From NCBI GenBank assembly GCA_000231825.2, contig JH720317.1, positions 970,407-1,034,406 of the forward strand: DNA of 64,000 nt. Reading direction: 5' to 3'. The notes beneath the pieces were generated by a model, which saw nothing but the letters and a program-made list of their open reading frames with translations, searched no databases and was not told where the DNA came from. The position numbers were made by a program, and so were the translations under genes. This DNA comes from Tetrahymena elliotti 4EA (taxonomy: Eukaryota > Ciliophora > Oligohymenophorea > Hymenostomatida > Tetrahymenidae). Every line of letters starts with the position of its first letter. Positions within the stretch are counted from its first letter, which is position 1. Shown piece by piece: positions 1-12,877 of the stretch.

Positions 1-2701
1 CATATCATTTATTTAATACCATTTATCTAAATGCGATTTCGAAATTTATTGAAAAATCTTTTGTAAACAAATGTTAATTCTTAATTATTAAGTAGATTTA
101 CTTACAATTTATGCTTACTTATTTATTTCTAATTATTACAGACCTAATTCTACTGGTACATTCTCAAGACCAACACCCAATATAACATCACTTTTGCTTA
201 ACAAAAATAAAATGAGCGCCTTCAGAGTCTGATAAAATAGATAACGATAGATGAAAATCTATAAAAATATTTATAGTATTACAAGAAATGTTGTGGAAGA
301 TTTGACATAATTAACTTCAGAAAAGCATTAGCGATTTTAATATTGGTTGATGAAAAAATTTCAAAACTTGTATGAATTTTAGTATTATTTTTAATTTATA
401 TAATTACTGGTGAATGATAGAATAATCAATCACGACTTGTAGCATTTATATATGAATTAAATTTCTATTTCCATTTTTTATCCTTTATTAAACAAACATA
501 GACTTTCTATGATTATTAAATTTCCAAAGCAAATGAAAAGTAATCAATTTATCTTATTACTTTTATTTCATCATTTTTGAAATATTTTCTCTGAAATCTT
601 TTCAAAATATTGCAAAAAATAAGATATGAAAGATACTTTAAATCCCTTTATGCTTATTTTATTTGAAGCTTTGAAACATTTATAGAGAAGGAAGGTTTAT
701 TAATACTATCGCATTAGAAAATAACTGAATTATTTTCAAAAAATTTAAAGAATTTTTTTTTGATTAAATTTATAGTAGCTCTAGCTTAAATGATAGAGTA
801 ATTAATAAAATAAAAACTGAGGGTTTTTGTTTTGAAATTATTTGCTTTGTTCTATTCTAAGAAAAAGAGACTAAAAAATTTAAAATTTAATTTTCATCAA
901 ACAGAATTTGAATATGAGTTAAATGTTTGTTTATGTTTTTTTTTATTTATTTTCAGGCTAAAATTTAAATTAGAGATCGAAAATAAACCAAATTAGATGA
1001 AATAGAATAAATAAGAAAGGGTGAAAAAGAATAATAGAATAGAATGTTTTTTTTGACTGAAAAATCTATAATTTAAAATAATTATCATTTAGTTAAGAAC
1101 AGGAAATGGAAATGTAAGGGTGAGAATTAAAGATGTAGAAAGTTAAGATACATTTTATCTTTTCTAAATCAAATTTAAGTTTGTGGAGTAAATTGAAGCA
1201 ATTATTTTTTATTCAAAATTTAATTTTTAATTAGTTATCGGTAATTAATAGATTCACCATTTATTTACATTATTTACAAACCAACTAATGCTTATTTTAA
1301 TTTCCTAAAAAGATACTTCATACTATAATTGACTGATGAAATATTTATTGCATTAACCATATACATAATACATTCGTACTTAGCCCATCTTAATTTGTTT
1401 GTTAGAAATTAATTTTTTTTTTTAAGCCACCAAGTTATGTCAAAATTGTTTTCGGTAAAATAACTATGACTTATTTAATCTTTATTGATAAACTCAGTTA
1501 GTTTAGAGTCTGAACTTATCTATAAATAGAAATTTAAAGAGTTACTGAATTTCTTTAAATATTTTATGCTTTGTGTGTCTGAAAATATATCTTAATGAAA
1601 TATGTTGATAGTTTTATGAAATAAATACAATATTTTTTCATTTTTAGGAGATAAATCATAAATATTTTCAATTAAAAAATATCAAGCTAATTTGTAATAA
1701 AAATGCTTGGATAATCAGGGAGATAGAATTAAATTAAGTTGAAATAGAATCAAATATTTAAAGTTGAATAAAAAATAGATAAATAGTATTTGGCTAATGT
1801 AAATTTATTTATTTTTTTAGTAAAAAAAAGACAAAAAAAGCGCCATGTCTAATTATAAAAACAGTCGATTTGTAGTTTCAATTTTTTAATTTTACATTCC
1901 AAATATGATAAATGATGCACTAAAAATGATGCAATAAAAGTAAATTTAAAAATAATAAAAATTTTTTTTCAAAATCAAAATCTGGATTCGGTGCAAATTT
2001 TGATGTAGCGAAAAATAATTCAAATTATAGTAAAATATAGAGTAGGGCTGCTTCTTTTGCTTTTTTTAATAAGTTGATTAAAAATACACTTGATCAAGTA
2101 ATCAAAAGAAGTTAGGTTTTTCGCAAATAGATTGATTGCTTTTATGAAATTAAGATGAAAACTATATGCATGATACATACATATATAGATATTAAATATC
2201 AATTTAAATAAATAAAAATAATTAAATTTCTCTTTAACTAATTATTAATATTTTTTATTCATAAATGAAGGGAGCAATTAAAAAAAACAAAATAAATAAA
2301 TTAAAATCTAAGGGGGAAAAAAAATCTATGATTGACTGATTGATAAATTTTTAGTTATTGTCAAATAGTTTTTTAACAAAATGAATGGAATTAACAAACA
2401 AAAAATTAAATAAATAAACAACGCCTGAATTAAACAGGATTACATGTAAATAAATCAAAGAAATAAAATCAATAGGAAAAGGTTGTCTGCTAATGCATGA
2501 TTTTGTTTATTTGTTTGCCTCTTTATTAAATTGTACAACAGAAAAAGACTATATAAACAAATTAAAAGCAAAAAGATTGATTATTTCAAAAAGAAAATTA
2601 AACAAAAAAAATAAAAACTTTCACTTATTTATTAAATATTTGATATTAATTAATAAACCAAATATACATACAAATATAAATAAACAATCAAACAAACAAG
2701 A
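1..2701. other. AT-rich intergenic stretch
   Basis: I see no gene here. The sequence is extremely AT-rich with homopolymer runs, TGA codons appear at the rate expected by chance in all frames, and no stretch shows the higher GC of the genes further on. The last 200 bases before 2702 are probably promoter and 5' leader of the next gene. Confidence 0.7.
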
Positions 2702-3460
2702 ATGAGCAAAAGCGAATTAATTTATCCCAACAATCTCAATGCCACTGCAGCCGATTTTAATAGTCTCTTCTTGAATTTAGCAGCTGCTGCATAAATGAAT
2801 TTACCCGAATTAGGATCTTTGAAGCGCAACAAAAGCGATAGAGTTTATCTCCCTTCTGAGCCTTCTAAGAAAGTTAAGAGCTATTTCAACGCATGCAATT
2901 ATTCACTTGATAATATTGAAAACCAAACCAACAGTCTAAACAATTCTTCTTTAGACCAATCATCAGATTCAAGCACTGATAATTATGAAAGTGACAACTC
3001 ATGCAAGGCTAACTAAATACAAAGCGATAGCGCTTCATCCATAAATAATCAATTTGAAGAAAACATTGCATGCAACAACCAAATAAATATTTTATAAGAA
3101 GAAGAATTACAATAATAACAACAAAACGCTCCTATCAAACTTAAAAGTGATATCCTCTTTTCTGTTGATGGACACTGTGTTAATTATGAGGACAGAAATT
3201 ACAGTAATGTTTTTTCAGAAGAAAACTAAAACGTCTCCATGATCGTTGGCTACCTCTGCCTTACATTTGCCGCAGTCTTTTTCACCTCTACCCTCTTCTC
3301 TATCTTTTTTGCACCATTCCTTGAACCCACAACTCACAATTTAATTGATTTCTTAACAAATGACAAATATTATTGCTTCTTAATCCCCCTTAGTCTTCCT
3401 GTTACCTGCATTATTATTTACATGAACTGGGTCTCCATGAAATACTTCAAGCACTCTTGA
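2702..3460 (+). CDS. PIGY: PIG-Y domain protein with long N-terminal extension
   Basis: This is one uninterrupted frame of 253 codons in the ciliate code (several TAA as Gln, stop TGA). The last 73 residues match PIG-Y, the small two-helix subunit of the GPI-GlcNAc transferase in the ER, which starts GPI-anchor synthesis. There are two hydrophobic helices with a short lumenal loop, then the family-typical end: a Leu-Pro-Ile/Leu-x-x-Pro helix, an Asn/Thr-Trp, Met-Lys-x-Phe-Lys/Arg-His and the C-terminus. Human PIG-Y has 71 residues, so residues 180-252 alone equal a whole PIG-Y. The first 179 residues are hydrophilic, Ser/Asn/Glu-rich with a run of five Gln, and match nothing I recognise. ATG at 2702 is the first in this frame. 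An internal ATG at 3239 would give a canonical-length protein. No introns are visible, and codons are more C-rich than in neighbouring genes. The family call is from memory of the family, without a search. Confidence 0.75.
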
Positions 3461-6400
3461 GCGAACTTCATCTCCAATTTTAAATTTTATTTTTGACTAA
3501 AACCTCCTTCCTTTTAAAATTATAAATAAACAAACAAATTTAGTTAGTTAATTACTTTAGAATAAATATAAAACAAATAAAAAAACAACCAAACTACCAT
3601 TTCAATTAAAATTAAAATTATAATAGATTATTTCCTAAATTCCACAGTCATCACCCTTATTACATATTGTAGAAAAAACTATCTAATTAAAAGTAAAATG
3701 ACCAAAAATCAAATACACTTTTAAATAAATTTTATCATTTTTGAATGATTGATTTATTGTACTGCTTGCCTTGAATGATTTCAATAAGATCAAATTTTTA
3801 GATGCTTACTTGCCTAAATATATAATAAATCTTACTAATTAATTAAAAAGAAAGACTCTTAAATTTGATCTAGGCTCAACTAAAGTTAAAGCATATCAAT
3901 CAATCAATCGATCAATCTCGCTGTTTGTTAGATGGTTTAAATTTAATAATTTGCCTTTTCTTTAAAAGGTATTGTGATTCTTGAATATAAATTCACAGAT
4001 AGAACTATTTTTTCACTTTTAACAAGGATCAATCTTAAAGAAAAGTCCAACTTGCTACTTTTATTAAAACTAAAATAACTTACAAATGAATATTACTGCT
4101 TTTGTAGCTTAATAGCTGTACTAGTTACTAATTCTTTCACTTCAATTATTACCAAAGTCTAAAGAAGTTAAGGCTAAGAATAAATTAAAGATCCCTCGAA
4201 AATGACTGACTAAATTATTTAGAAAATCAATAACTAAATTACAGATAAGATATCAATGTGAATAAATTATAAAGTACAGTACTGAATAAAAGTATTGCAG
4301 GAAATATTAATCAGCACAATAAAATAAATATATAAATTAAACAGGCAATTTTAAGCTCTTTTTAAGAGACTTACACGCTTGCCTATAACAAACAAAATAA
4401 AAATAAAGAAGTGGTATTCTGCATAGTATTTGGATTTATCTATATAACCAATTATAACTACTATTCTTGAAATCATATATATATATTTATCTAAAAATGT
4501 CGATCTACTTTAAACAATAAAATATTATCAAACAAAAGAATAGTAAGTAAGTAAGTAAATAAAGAATGAATAATCAACAATTTAAAACTAACTTAATGTA
4601 TTTCTAGATATTAATAACCTCCATTTTCAAATCTATATTTTCGTGTATTTATTTTACATAATTTCTCAATTCAAAATCAAATTTTCTTTCAAGTATTTTT
4701 TCTTTCTTTCTTTCTTTGATTATTTCTTACTACCTATATTTCTTAAATTCGTCACTTACTTTTTAATTTCAAATTTTTTCCACAAAGTCTGCTTTGTTTC
4801 TTTCCTCTTTAATTCCTCAAAAAGAGTAAGGCTCGATTTTTCTAATATCTTTCTTTTCATTTTGGTTTCTTTCAATTTGAAATAAAATCCATTCATTTTT
4901 GAGAAATCTCAACAAACATTATCAAAACAAATTAATTTTACATTTTTTGCATAATAAATTATTAATACTTTATTTTTTCATATTTTTTCTTACCAATTAT
5001 AATTTAAGGTTTGTCCATTCTTATGAAACTTTATAGCTAACTAATGAATTTATTTTCAAGATTAGGCTATCATAAGCAAGTTGTCAGGCTAAATTTACTT
5101 GTGTTAAATAAATCTACTCTGTAAAAACTAATGCATAATTATTATAAGTGTATGAAAGTAGAGTAATTTTTTATGTACTCAATAGACTATTACATGAGCA
5201 ACTAATTTTATTATGCTTTAATTAAGCTTTTGATGCATTGAATAAAACTTTTGTCTCCTAAAGAACACTAGAACATAATTATACACTATGTAATTTTAAA
5301 AGATATGCTGATGGATTAACACATTTTTGAATACTATAATAGGTATGTATTAAAATAATGTAATAAAGATATGCAGTAAGATAAAAAATAGATAGAGATG
5401 AGTAAAAAATATTTATTTAATTTTTTTTGATTTCCCCAGTATTTTTCAATTAATTTAATTGATGAAAAAAAATTGTAAAGTAATCCTATGATATCTATCT
5501 ATGATTTATTTACATGCAAAATAATTAAAATTAAGCTCACTTAACAAAGGAAAGCCAAGTTTTTACCATTGATTGATAATTGATTTAATGTATATCAGAA
5601 TTATAAGATATAAACAGGTTATTATTTGTAACATTAATAAACCAAATGCATTATTTGATATTTTAGATACAATTAACAGGGTATTTATTAAATTAACATT
5701 TTTTAATATTTAAAGTTACATAGAAGGAAAAATTATAGCAGCTATGTAATATTTAATTACCAAATTAATTTTATCCCATGCACTTTGATGAAGCTAGATA
5801 TATAAATAAGTTGCTTAATAGAGATAAATAATAGAGGGATAAATTATTGTCTTTCTTTATTTATTAATTAAATTGGTAAAATTAAGTCAGTGTAAAAATA
5901 TTTAATTAGTTGAGCATAAGCAGTCAATTAAAAATCTTATTACGCTATTCTAATTTGTATGGTCTTAATTTCATTAAACCAATCAACTACAATATTTCTA
6001 ATAAATTTAACTTTCTTAATTTTAATTTTAAAATATTTGTCATCCCTCTCTCCCTTTTCTACTTAAAATAGATAACTATTTGATTTACGATAAAATTTCT
6101 TGAATAAACTATTTTCTAACTAAAAAAATTATGTTTTGACATTTCTATTGTCGATCTTTACTTAAAAAGTGATATATTTTCAGCTTAATTATAAAAATGC
6201 GGGAAATGATAAAATAATAATTAGATTATCTAATATCGTTCCAATTATTTTTTATTGATAGAACCATCAATTACTTACTATTGAATTTATTCTACTAAGC
6301 TAATTAAAAATAAATATCTATGATTTTTATACTTTTTATCAATTTTTTATTTAGCCAATAACCAAACTAAATTTTATATCTCTATTAAATTATATTTTTA

Positions 6401-7789
6401 ACATATTTCAGCAAATTTTATTGATGTAATTAATCTCTGAATATTAATTTTTTTAGTAACCTTCTAATTTTTTATTATTTCAATCTCTTATCATATTAAG
6501 CTTAGATTAATACTAATTAATACTCATATCTCAAAGATATTTACAAATACAACATATTTAATCATTACTACCACATACACCCTATACACCCTAGATTCTT
6601 AATTATTTTTAGTAATCTTTCATTGCAAATTACTTTGACCCTATTCAATACTTAAGGTAAATCTCTCATAATTTTTTTAAATTCTATTTACCTCTTTATT
6701 TACCAAAAATAATCTAATTTAATTGTATCTTTTCTCAATTTGTTTTGGAATTCATATTTTAAAAAAGAATTTTATTTTATCTTTTATGAAAACTATTTTA
6801 TTAACGTCTTTTCATTCAAAATAGTGTTTTTAAAAGTTTTTAATTTTATTTTTGTAAGCTTTTATAATATTTGATTTAATTTAATGTTAATTTAGGAAGA
6901 AATATTCTTTGATATTTTTATCTCATTAAAAATACTTTTTATTTTTGAAATTATTTAAAATATTTTCTTCAATCAATATTTGACTAAAACAATCTTTGCA
7001 AATCTCTTAAAGGAAATATAAAATAAAGAAGTAAATAATCATGATTTCAAAATTATTCATAATTGGTTTTCATAGAATTTTTAAACGTTTTACTTTTTTA
7101 TTTAACTTATGGAATTTAAAATTAGTTGAGCAGTTTGAGTAAAATAAAATATTGTTGATCAGTGTTTAATCATTTAGAATGATTATTTTTTTCTTTAGAA
7201 TTTTTTATTTTTTATAAATGCATATTTAATAGTTTTTTGTCAATTTTATTAATTTATTTTCAACTTATTATTACTCAATAAATTTAAAATTTTTTAGGAG
7301 TTTCTGACCTAAATTATTTCGTTTTTTAACACTTCAATTGCATAACTGAAGCCTCACAATTTATTGGTGTTCTTATATTAGTTTCATCGTAGTCAAGGTA
7401 TCTTCTATATCCATAGGATAAAAAACATTTTACTTACTAAATTATCTATCAAAATCAACTAGCTTGTAATCGAATAGACTATCAATTCTAGAGTTCAAAT
7501 TAGGAAAATCAACACATTTCTTCATGTTTATTCAAATAAAATGAGTTATTTATACTATTCTTTTATTATTAATGATGATGGGCGTTAAGTGTTTAACTAA
7601 TATAAAGAGTAGCTGAATAAAAGATAGATAAATCATACTATATAATCAATAACTGAATTAATTATTAGCTTATTAATTATTGAAATAAAACAACAAATTA
7701 TTGAAAGCATAAGTCTAAGCTTTAATAAAATAAGTTAATCAATAAAGTATATAAAAATTGTGTTTGATTTATTGATTGAGTAGGAAAAT
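3461..7789. other. AT-rich intergenic stretch
   Basis: No gene recognised in 4.3 kb. A short Phe-rich open frame around 4643-4885 and a (TTTC)n run near 4697 are low-complexity sequence. A C-richer patch at 6566-6600 (two CCCTATACACCCTA-like copies) carries no open frame of note. Confidence 0.6.
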
Positions 7790-10700
7790 ATGAAGAAAAC
7801 TAATAAAAGCGCATAAAGTGGTCAACCTAACTTTTTTAACTAAGTAAATTTTTAGGGTGAGTAGGATGAAGTTAAAATAAGTGAAAATCCTATTAACGAA
7901 AGTTAAGTTCAGAATAAAAATAGAGAAAACTAAGAATAGCTTTAATAGTAATTACTAAACCGAAAACAAAATAATGATTAGCTACAAAATGCTAACATAC
8001 CTGGAAAGAACACATATTCTTCATAAGCATTTATTAAAGATTAATATAGCACTTCATCATATAGATCATTGCTGATATCTAGCAGAGAGAGTATTCTCAG
8101 AAAAAAGAATTCATTAAATAAACCAGGAACTGCAGCGGGATCAGTTAGTTTATAAAAAAATAATGGATTTATCACAGATCGTTTTTCAGTGACATAAACT
8201 AACGTATTTTAATAAGGTTAAAATAAAACTAAATAATCTAGAGATGGCTCAACTTCAAATGGTATGAAAAAGATATATCAATTAAAAGATGGATACCTTT
8301 CAAATAATTAAGTTAGTAACTAAACACATTACATAAATAAAAGTAAAAGCAATACATTGTCATAAAATGATTTTTATTAGATGTTTCAGAAATAAAATTA
8401 TGATGGAATGGCTTTAGAAGATTATTTCAATCATAGAGATAATTTCACAACAGAAACAAACACATTAACAACACCAAATCAACTGAAATAGGTGTCTTAA
8501 CAGTAAAGCAGAAAATCAAAAAATATGTAGAACTTATCAAATAACTAAATTTCTCTATTTTCACAAATTAATAATAACATTAATAATAATTAGTAATTAT
8601 TCAGCAATTAGACTCCTGAAATTACAACTGGGTTTTCTTATAAAAATTAATAGCTAGTTCCTAATGCAGCTTCTACTTAAATGATGGGCTCTACGATGTA
8701 CTAAAGTACATTAATATAGCAATAAATAAATGAATTGTGTTAAAATTACTAATAAGTAGATATATCTACTCTCAAAAATGTTCTAGTAAATCTCATTTAG
8801 AAGGAAGAAGAAATGCTTAGACTTTTGATAAGTAGATGCTCTGGAGTCAAAGATTTAGCTGAAATGATTTATGCAGATATTCCTTTACCAATATAGAATA
8901 ATTAGATTAATTAAACTCTAAGCACCCCTAAAGTAAATGAGCTATAATTGCTAAGTCAAAATAGCTAAATGAATAATTCTTACTATGAAAATTCTACTCC
9001 CATTACTAACAATAATAATTAGTAAGTTCTGAGTCAGAACAATAATAATAACAATTATAATTTATTGAATAGGTAGCCTGTTAATGATCTTGCTAAAATT
9101 AGAGATGCTCTCTTCTCTCTTTCTCATAGTTTAGTGAATGCATCTCAAAACGAAATAACTCTTGGAAGCAAGACAAGAGAAATAGAAAAAATGAATTTGG
9201 AAATAAGTCATCTAAAAAAATCAATTTAAGAGTATAAAGAAAAAAACACAAACTTATAAAAGCTAATAGAGCTGCTTTAAAACAGAGTCAAAACATTCTA
9301 AGAAGATAACAACAGGATGCTCATTCAAATGAATATTGAAAAAAAATCAGCTCAAGCTAGCTTTAAAAAAGTTACTAACTTAGAAAAGAGAGTTGAGTTC
9401 ATATTAGAGAATGATATAAATACCAATCTCAATCCTAATGATAAGCTTAGATATACATTGAATGAACTTCTTAGAGAAAATGAAGCTTTAAAACGTGACT
9501 TGAATCACAAGAACTAAGACATTGATAGGCTGCAAGGATAACTTAAGAAACTTAACTCGCACTTAGCAAGAGCTAACAAAAAAATGGAAAATATGAAGTC
9601 AAATCCTGTTTTTAACTCTTCAAATACTCCCGTCTAAAGTGCCCCCTAGTAGTCTTCAGAAAACAAAGTCAGTTCCATGTTCCAAAAAGGTATTTCATTT
9701 TATATATTTCTACATCAATTCAGGATGAAAGAATCAAAAAATATTATTCATTTTCAAATTAATTTAGAGTTTTAAATAAAAATTGAAAATTAATCCTTTT
9801 GTTTTGAGATAATTTAAAAAACATATTATTATTTTATTTTAAAATAGAATTTAATAATTTTTTTGAAAACAATTTGATTCATTTTGACATAGAATTAAAA
9901 AAAAAAATAAAATAAACACCAAAAACCAGGTGAGAAAAAAGTAAAACCAAAAAATCAATCAATACGAAAGAAAAATTAAGAAAAGCTTTAAAGATGAAGA
10001 ATTTAATTTCAAAATAAAACCTGCTCCTCCTTCTCGATGATTAATAGATTTTTTATTGTTTAAAAATGTTTTTTGGAAAAATAATTTAAGAAATATTTTT
10101 AGCATTTAATTTTTTCTTCTTAAAAACGAAAAGGATTTATTTTTTTCATTTTTTGTTTTTAAAATTTTTAAAGAAAGCTGAGTAGTAATTGACTTTTTAA
10201 AGTTTTTTACATTCCGAGTAAGCAAAATTTGAATTATTGTAAACTGGATGATATTTTTGAAAATAAAAAGAAATACTTTAGACCGAGTAGGATTAAAGTG
10301 GTTGTTGTAATAATTATGAAAAAATTATTGAGAATAAGGTTTTTACAACCAAAAACAAATTTATTAATATATTTTGGCAATTTAAATTTTCCCATCAGAA
10401 ATGAATAAATCAGGAAGGAGCTGATCAGGATTTTAATTTACAAAAACAGATCCTATTAATATTTTTTTAATTGTAATAGACGATATTGAGCTGCTTAAAA
10501 ATTTTAAAATACCTCAAAATTTAAATTTCAGAGTGGTTAGCTTAAGATCGGATCAGTCTATTTTAATGTCAGATATTATAGAATTGGGATCTCATGCTTT
10601 CTCAAAACATATCTTAGGACTAGAGAACCCTGATTAGAAAAAATCTATGGTCAGCTTTATTACTTCCTAGCTGATATCTTACAAAGATTTAAGTGATAAA

Positions 10701-12324
10701 TTGAATCAAATCATAAACCATGCATACAACATGAGTACTCTTGAGTCGTTTGAAGATCTATCAGCCCATGTTAGTAATCATTTTCCATCTATCTTTAGTG
10801 CTCAAAGAGCCAATCTCTGGGTAGTCGATAAATAATGTGGCATTTTCCAATCCTTTACAGAGTAAGGAAGTGGAAATATTGTGACTTCAAAATGTTTGTT
10901 GAATAAAGGCTTAATCAATGATACCTTCCTTCTAAAAGTACCTATCAACTCTAAAAACTCTCAAAATAAACCTTTGCTCTACAGAATTGACTGTAAAAAT
11001 TATTTTTAAAACAAATTCATTTTACTTTTTTTGAAAAAAATTGATTAAATTTTAAAATGAATGAATGAAAGAAAAAATAATTAATTTAAATAAACTAAAA
11101 AAAAGAATAAAAAGAAGAATGTGAATTTGTCAACTCAACTCTGCTTATACCTGTATTCTGTAACAAAGAAAGACAATAAGTAAAAGCTATTCTTGAAATC
11201 AGTAACTCTTAAAGTGAAATATTTAGTTTTGATGAAGAATATTATGGAATCATCCTAAGTTATTTCCTCACTTCCATTTTCAGTAGCATTATTAACCAAA
11301 AGGTAAAAAAATTTTTTTTATAGTAAGAGAACTTAAATAAATTTCATTAATTTAAAAATATTCCTACCTCTATCTAAACTTAGATAATTTTAAATTAACT
11401 TTTTTAAATCATAATTTTTAAATAAACTTTTCTTTAAATTTAATTTAAAATTCTTTATGTAAATAAAAATTTGCTTCTGAATTAAGATCATCTTCAACAA
11501 AAAAACAAAAAGAAATTAATTACTTTAATTCCAAACTTAAAATAAAATTTAATTTAAATACATTTAAGAGAAAAAATAATTTTAACATCAAATAATACTA
11601 ATATGAACAATTAAACTTAATCTTTGTTCTTCTTATTCTTTTCAAAAAAATAATTAAAATTGCTTTAAGCTAAACTTAAAATAATATTACAAATTAATTA
11701 TCATCTTAAAACAAGAATTTGATCTGAATAATTAATTAAGATTTTAATTTTATAAATAAATAGATATTTGATATTGATTGCAGGTATAACAGTTTGCTTT
11801 TCAGTTCATATGAATAGCTCACCCAACAAAAAACTAAATTCGGTTTTACTTAGAGGGTTAGAATGCTTATTTAGCAGTTATTTCACATAGACAATTCTTT
11901 ATTCTACTTTGTTGAAAATAACAGTTTAAATTCATATAATAAGCCAAATCAATAGAGAGATTAATTTTCTCTAGAGCATGGATTAGCAGGTATAGCCGCA
12001 AAAGAAAAAAAATCTTATATTATTCATGACATTCGAAGCAGCAGCTATTTCAATCCTCTTGTGGATATTTAATCCCTGTTACCTGTCTATGCAATTCCTC
12101 TAATAAATAAATAAGGCAGCGATGGATCAGATGAGTAAAAAGAACCAGTTATTGCTGTAATCGAAATAGTTTTAAAATCTTAATTAAAGTCTAAACTAGA
12201 AAAAGAAGCTATTATAGATTCATAAGATGGATACTTTGGGTTAGATGAACCATAAACTCACATTATTTAAAAGTTTTCCAAGCTTGTAATTAATACACTA
12301 CTAAGCAATAAATTGATTGATTGA
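7790..12324 (+). CDS. coiled-coil protein with two GAF domains
   Basis: Exons: 7790-9689, 10480-10992, 11115 or 11118-11302, 11784-12324 (TGA). It would encode about 1045 residues. Residues 1-450 are Gln/Asn/Ser-rich and low in complexity. Residues about 455-605 form a charged coiled coil. Exons 2 and 3 encode a first GAF-like domain (Leu-Trp-Val-Val-Asp strand, later Leu-Leu-Ile-Pro-Val, then an Ala-Ile-Leu-Glu-Ile strand). Exon 4 encodes a second, better one (His-Gly-Leu-Ala-Gly-Ile-Ala loop, a Tyr-Phe-Asn-Pro helix, Leu-Leu-Pro-Val-Tyr-Ala-Ile-Pro strand). GAF domains bind small ligands such as cyclic nucleotides, but no catalytic domain (phosphodiesterase, cyclase, kinase) follows before the TGA. 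Intron 1 joins in phase from 9689 to either 10480 or 10429. The 11302/11784 junction does not keep frame as drawn, so a small exon may be missing. Start is the first ATG of the open frame. Confidence 0.65.
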
Positions 12325-12877
12325 TAGATAGATTCAACAATAAATTTATTTATTAATTTTAGCTCTAAGACAATTAATTGTTTATTTGTTAAATCAGTAA
12401 TTAAATCTGAAAAAATTAGTTTTTTTCAACTAAAAATATTCTATAATTTCCAGAAATGAAATATTCTCAAGATAAATTTATTTATTATTTTGACTGTCGA
12501 CTTACTTTGTATGCTTGTTTGTTTATTTCTTACTTTATATTTTAGGTATAAGCATAGTTATTTTTCCTACCCTTTATTAACACTAGCCTCAATTAATTTT
12601 ATTTAATTAAAATCATTTTTTAAATGAGGAACTTTTTTATTCAAGTGGATGAAATTTAAAAATGAACTTTTCAATAAAAGGTGAAAGATTTCCAATAAAA
12701 AATCTTGCAATTTAATTTTTTTAGACAAATCAAATTTTTTATTTAACAATTATAATTTAATATTTTTGAATGAATTTCTAGATATTCTTTTTTATCAGTT
12801 TCTAAAAAAATAATTAAATTATTGAAAATTAATTGTCTATTTAATTGATAAATTCTTTGAAATTAAATTTTAAAAAA
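12325..12877. other. AT-rich spacer between two + strand genes
   Basis: About 550 bases with poly-T and poly-A runs and no open frame of interest. It presumably holds the 3' end of the GAF gene and the promoter of the LRR gene at 12878. Confidence 0.5.

Noticed and set aside
11303..11323. 21-nt GTAAAA...TAG segment as a possible minimal intron in the GAF gene
   Set aside because: Its length is a multiple of three, so it would not solve the phase problem. It is also shorter than any intron expected in this kind of ciliate.
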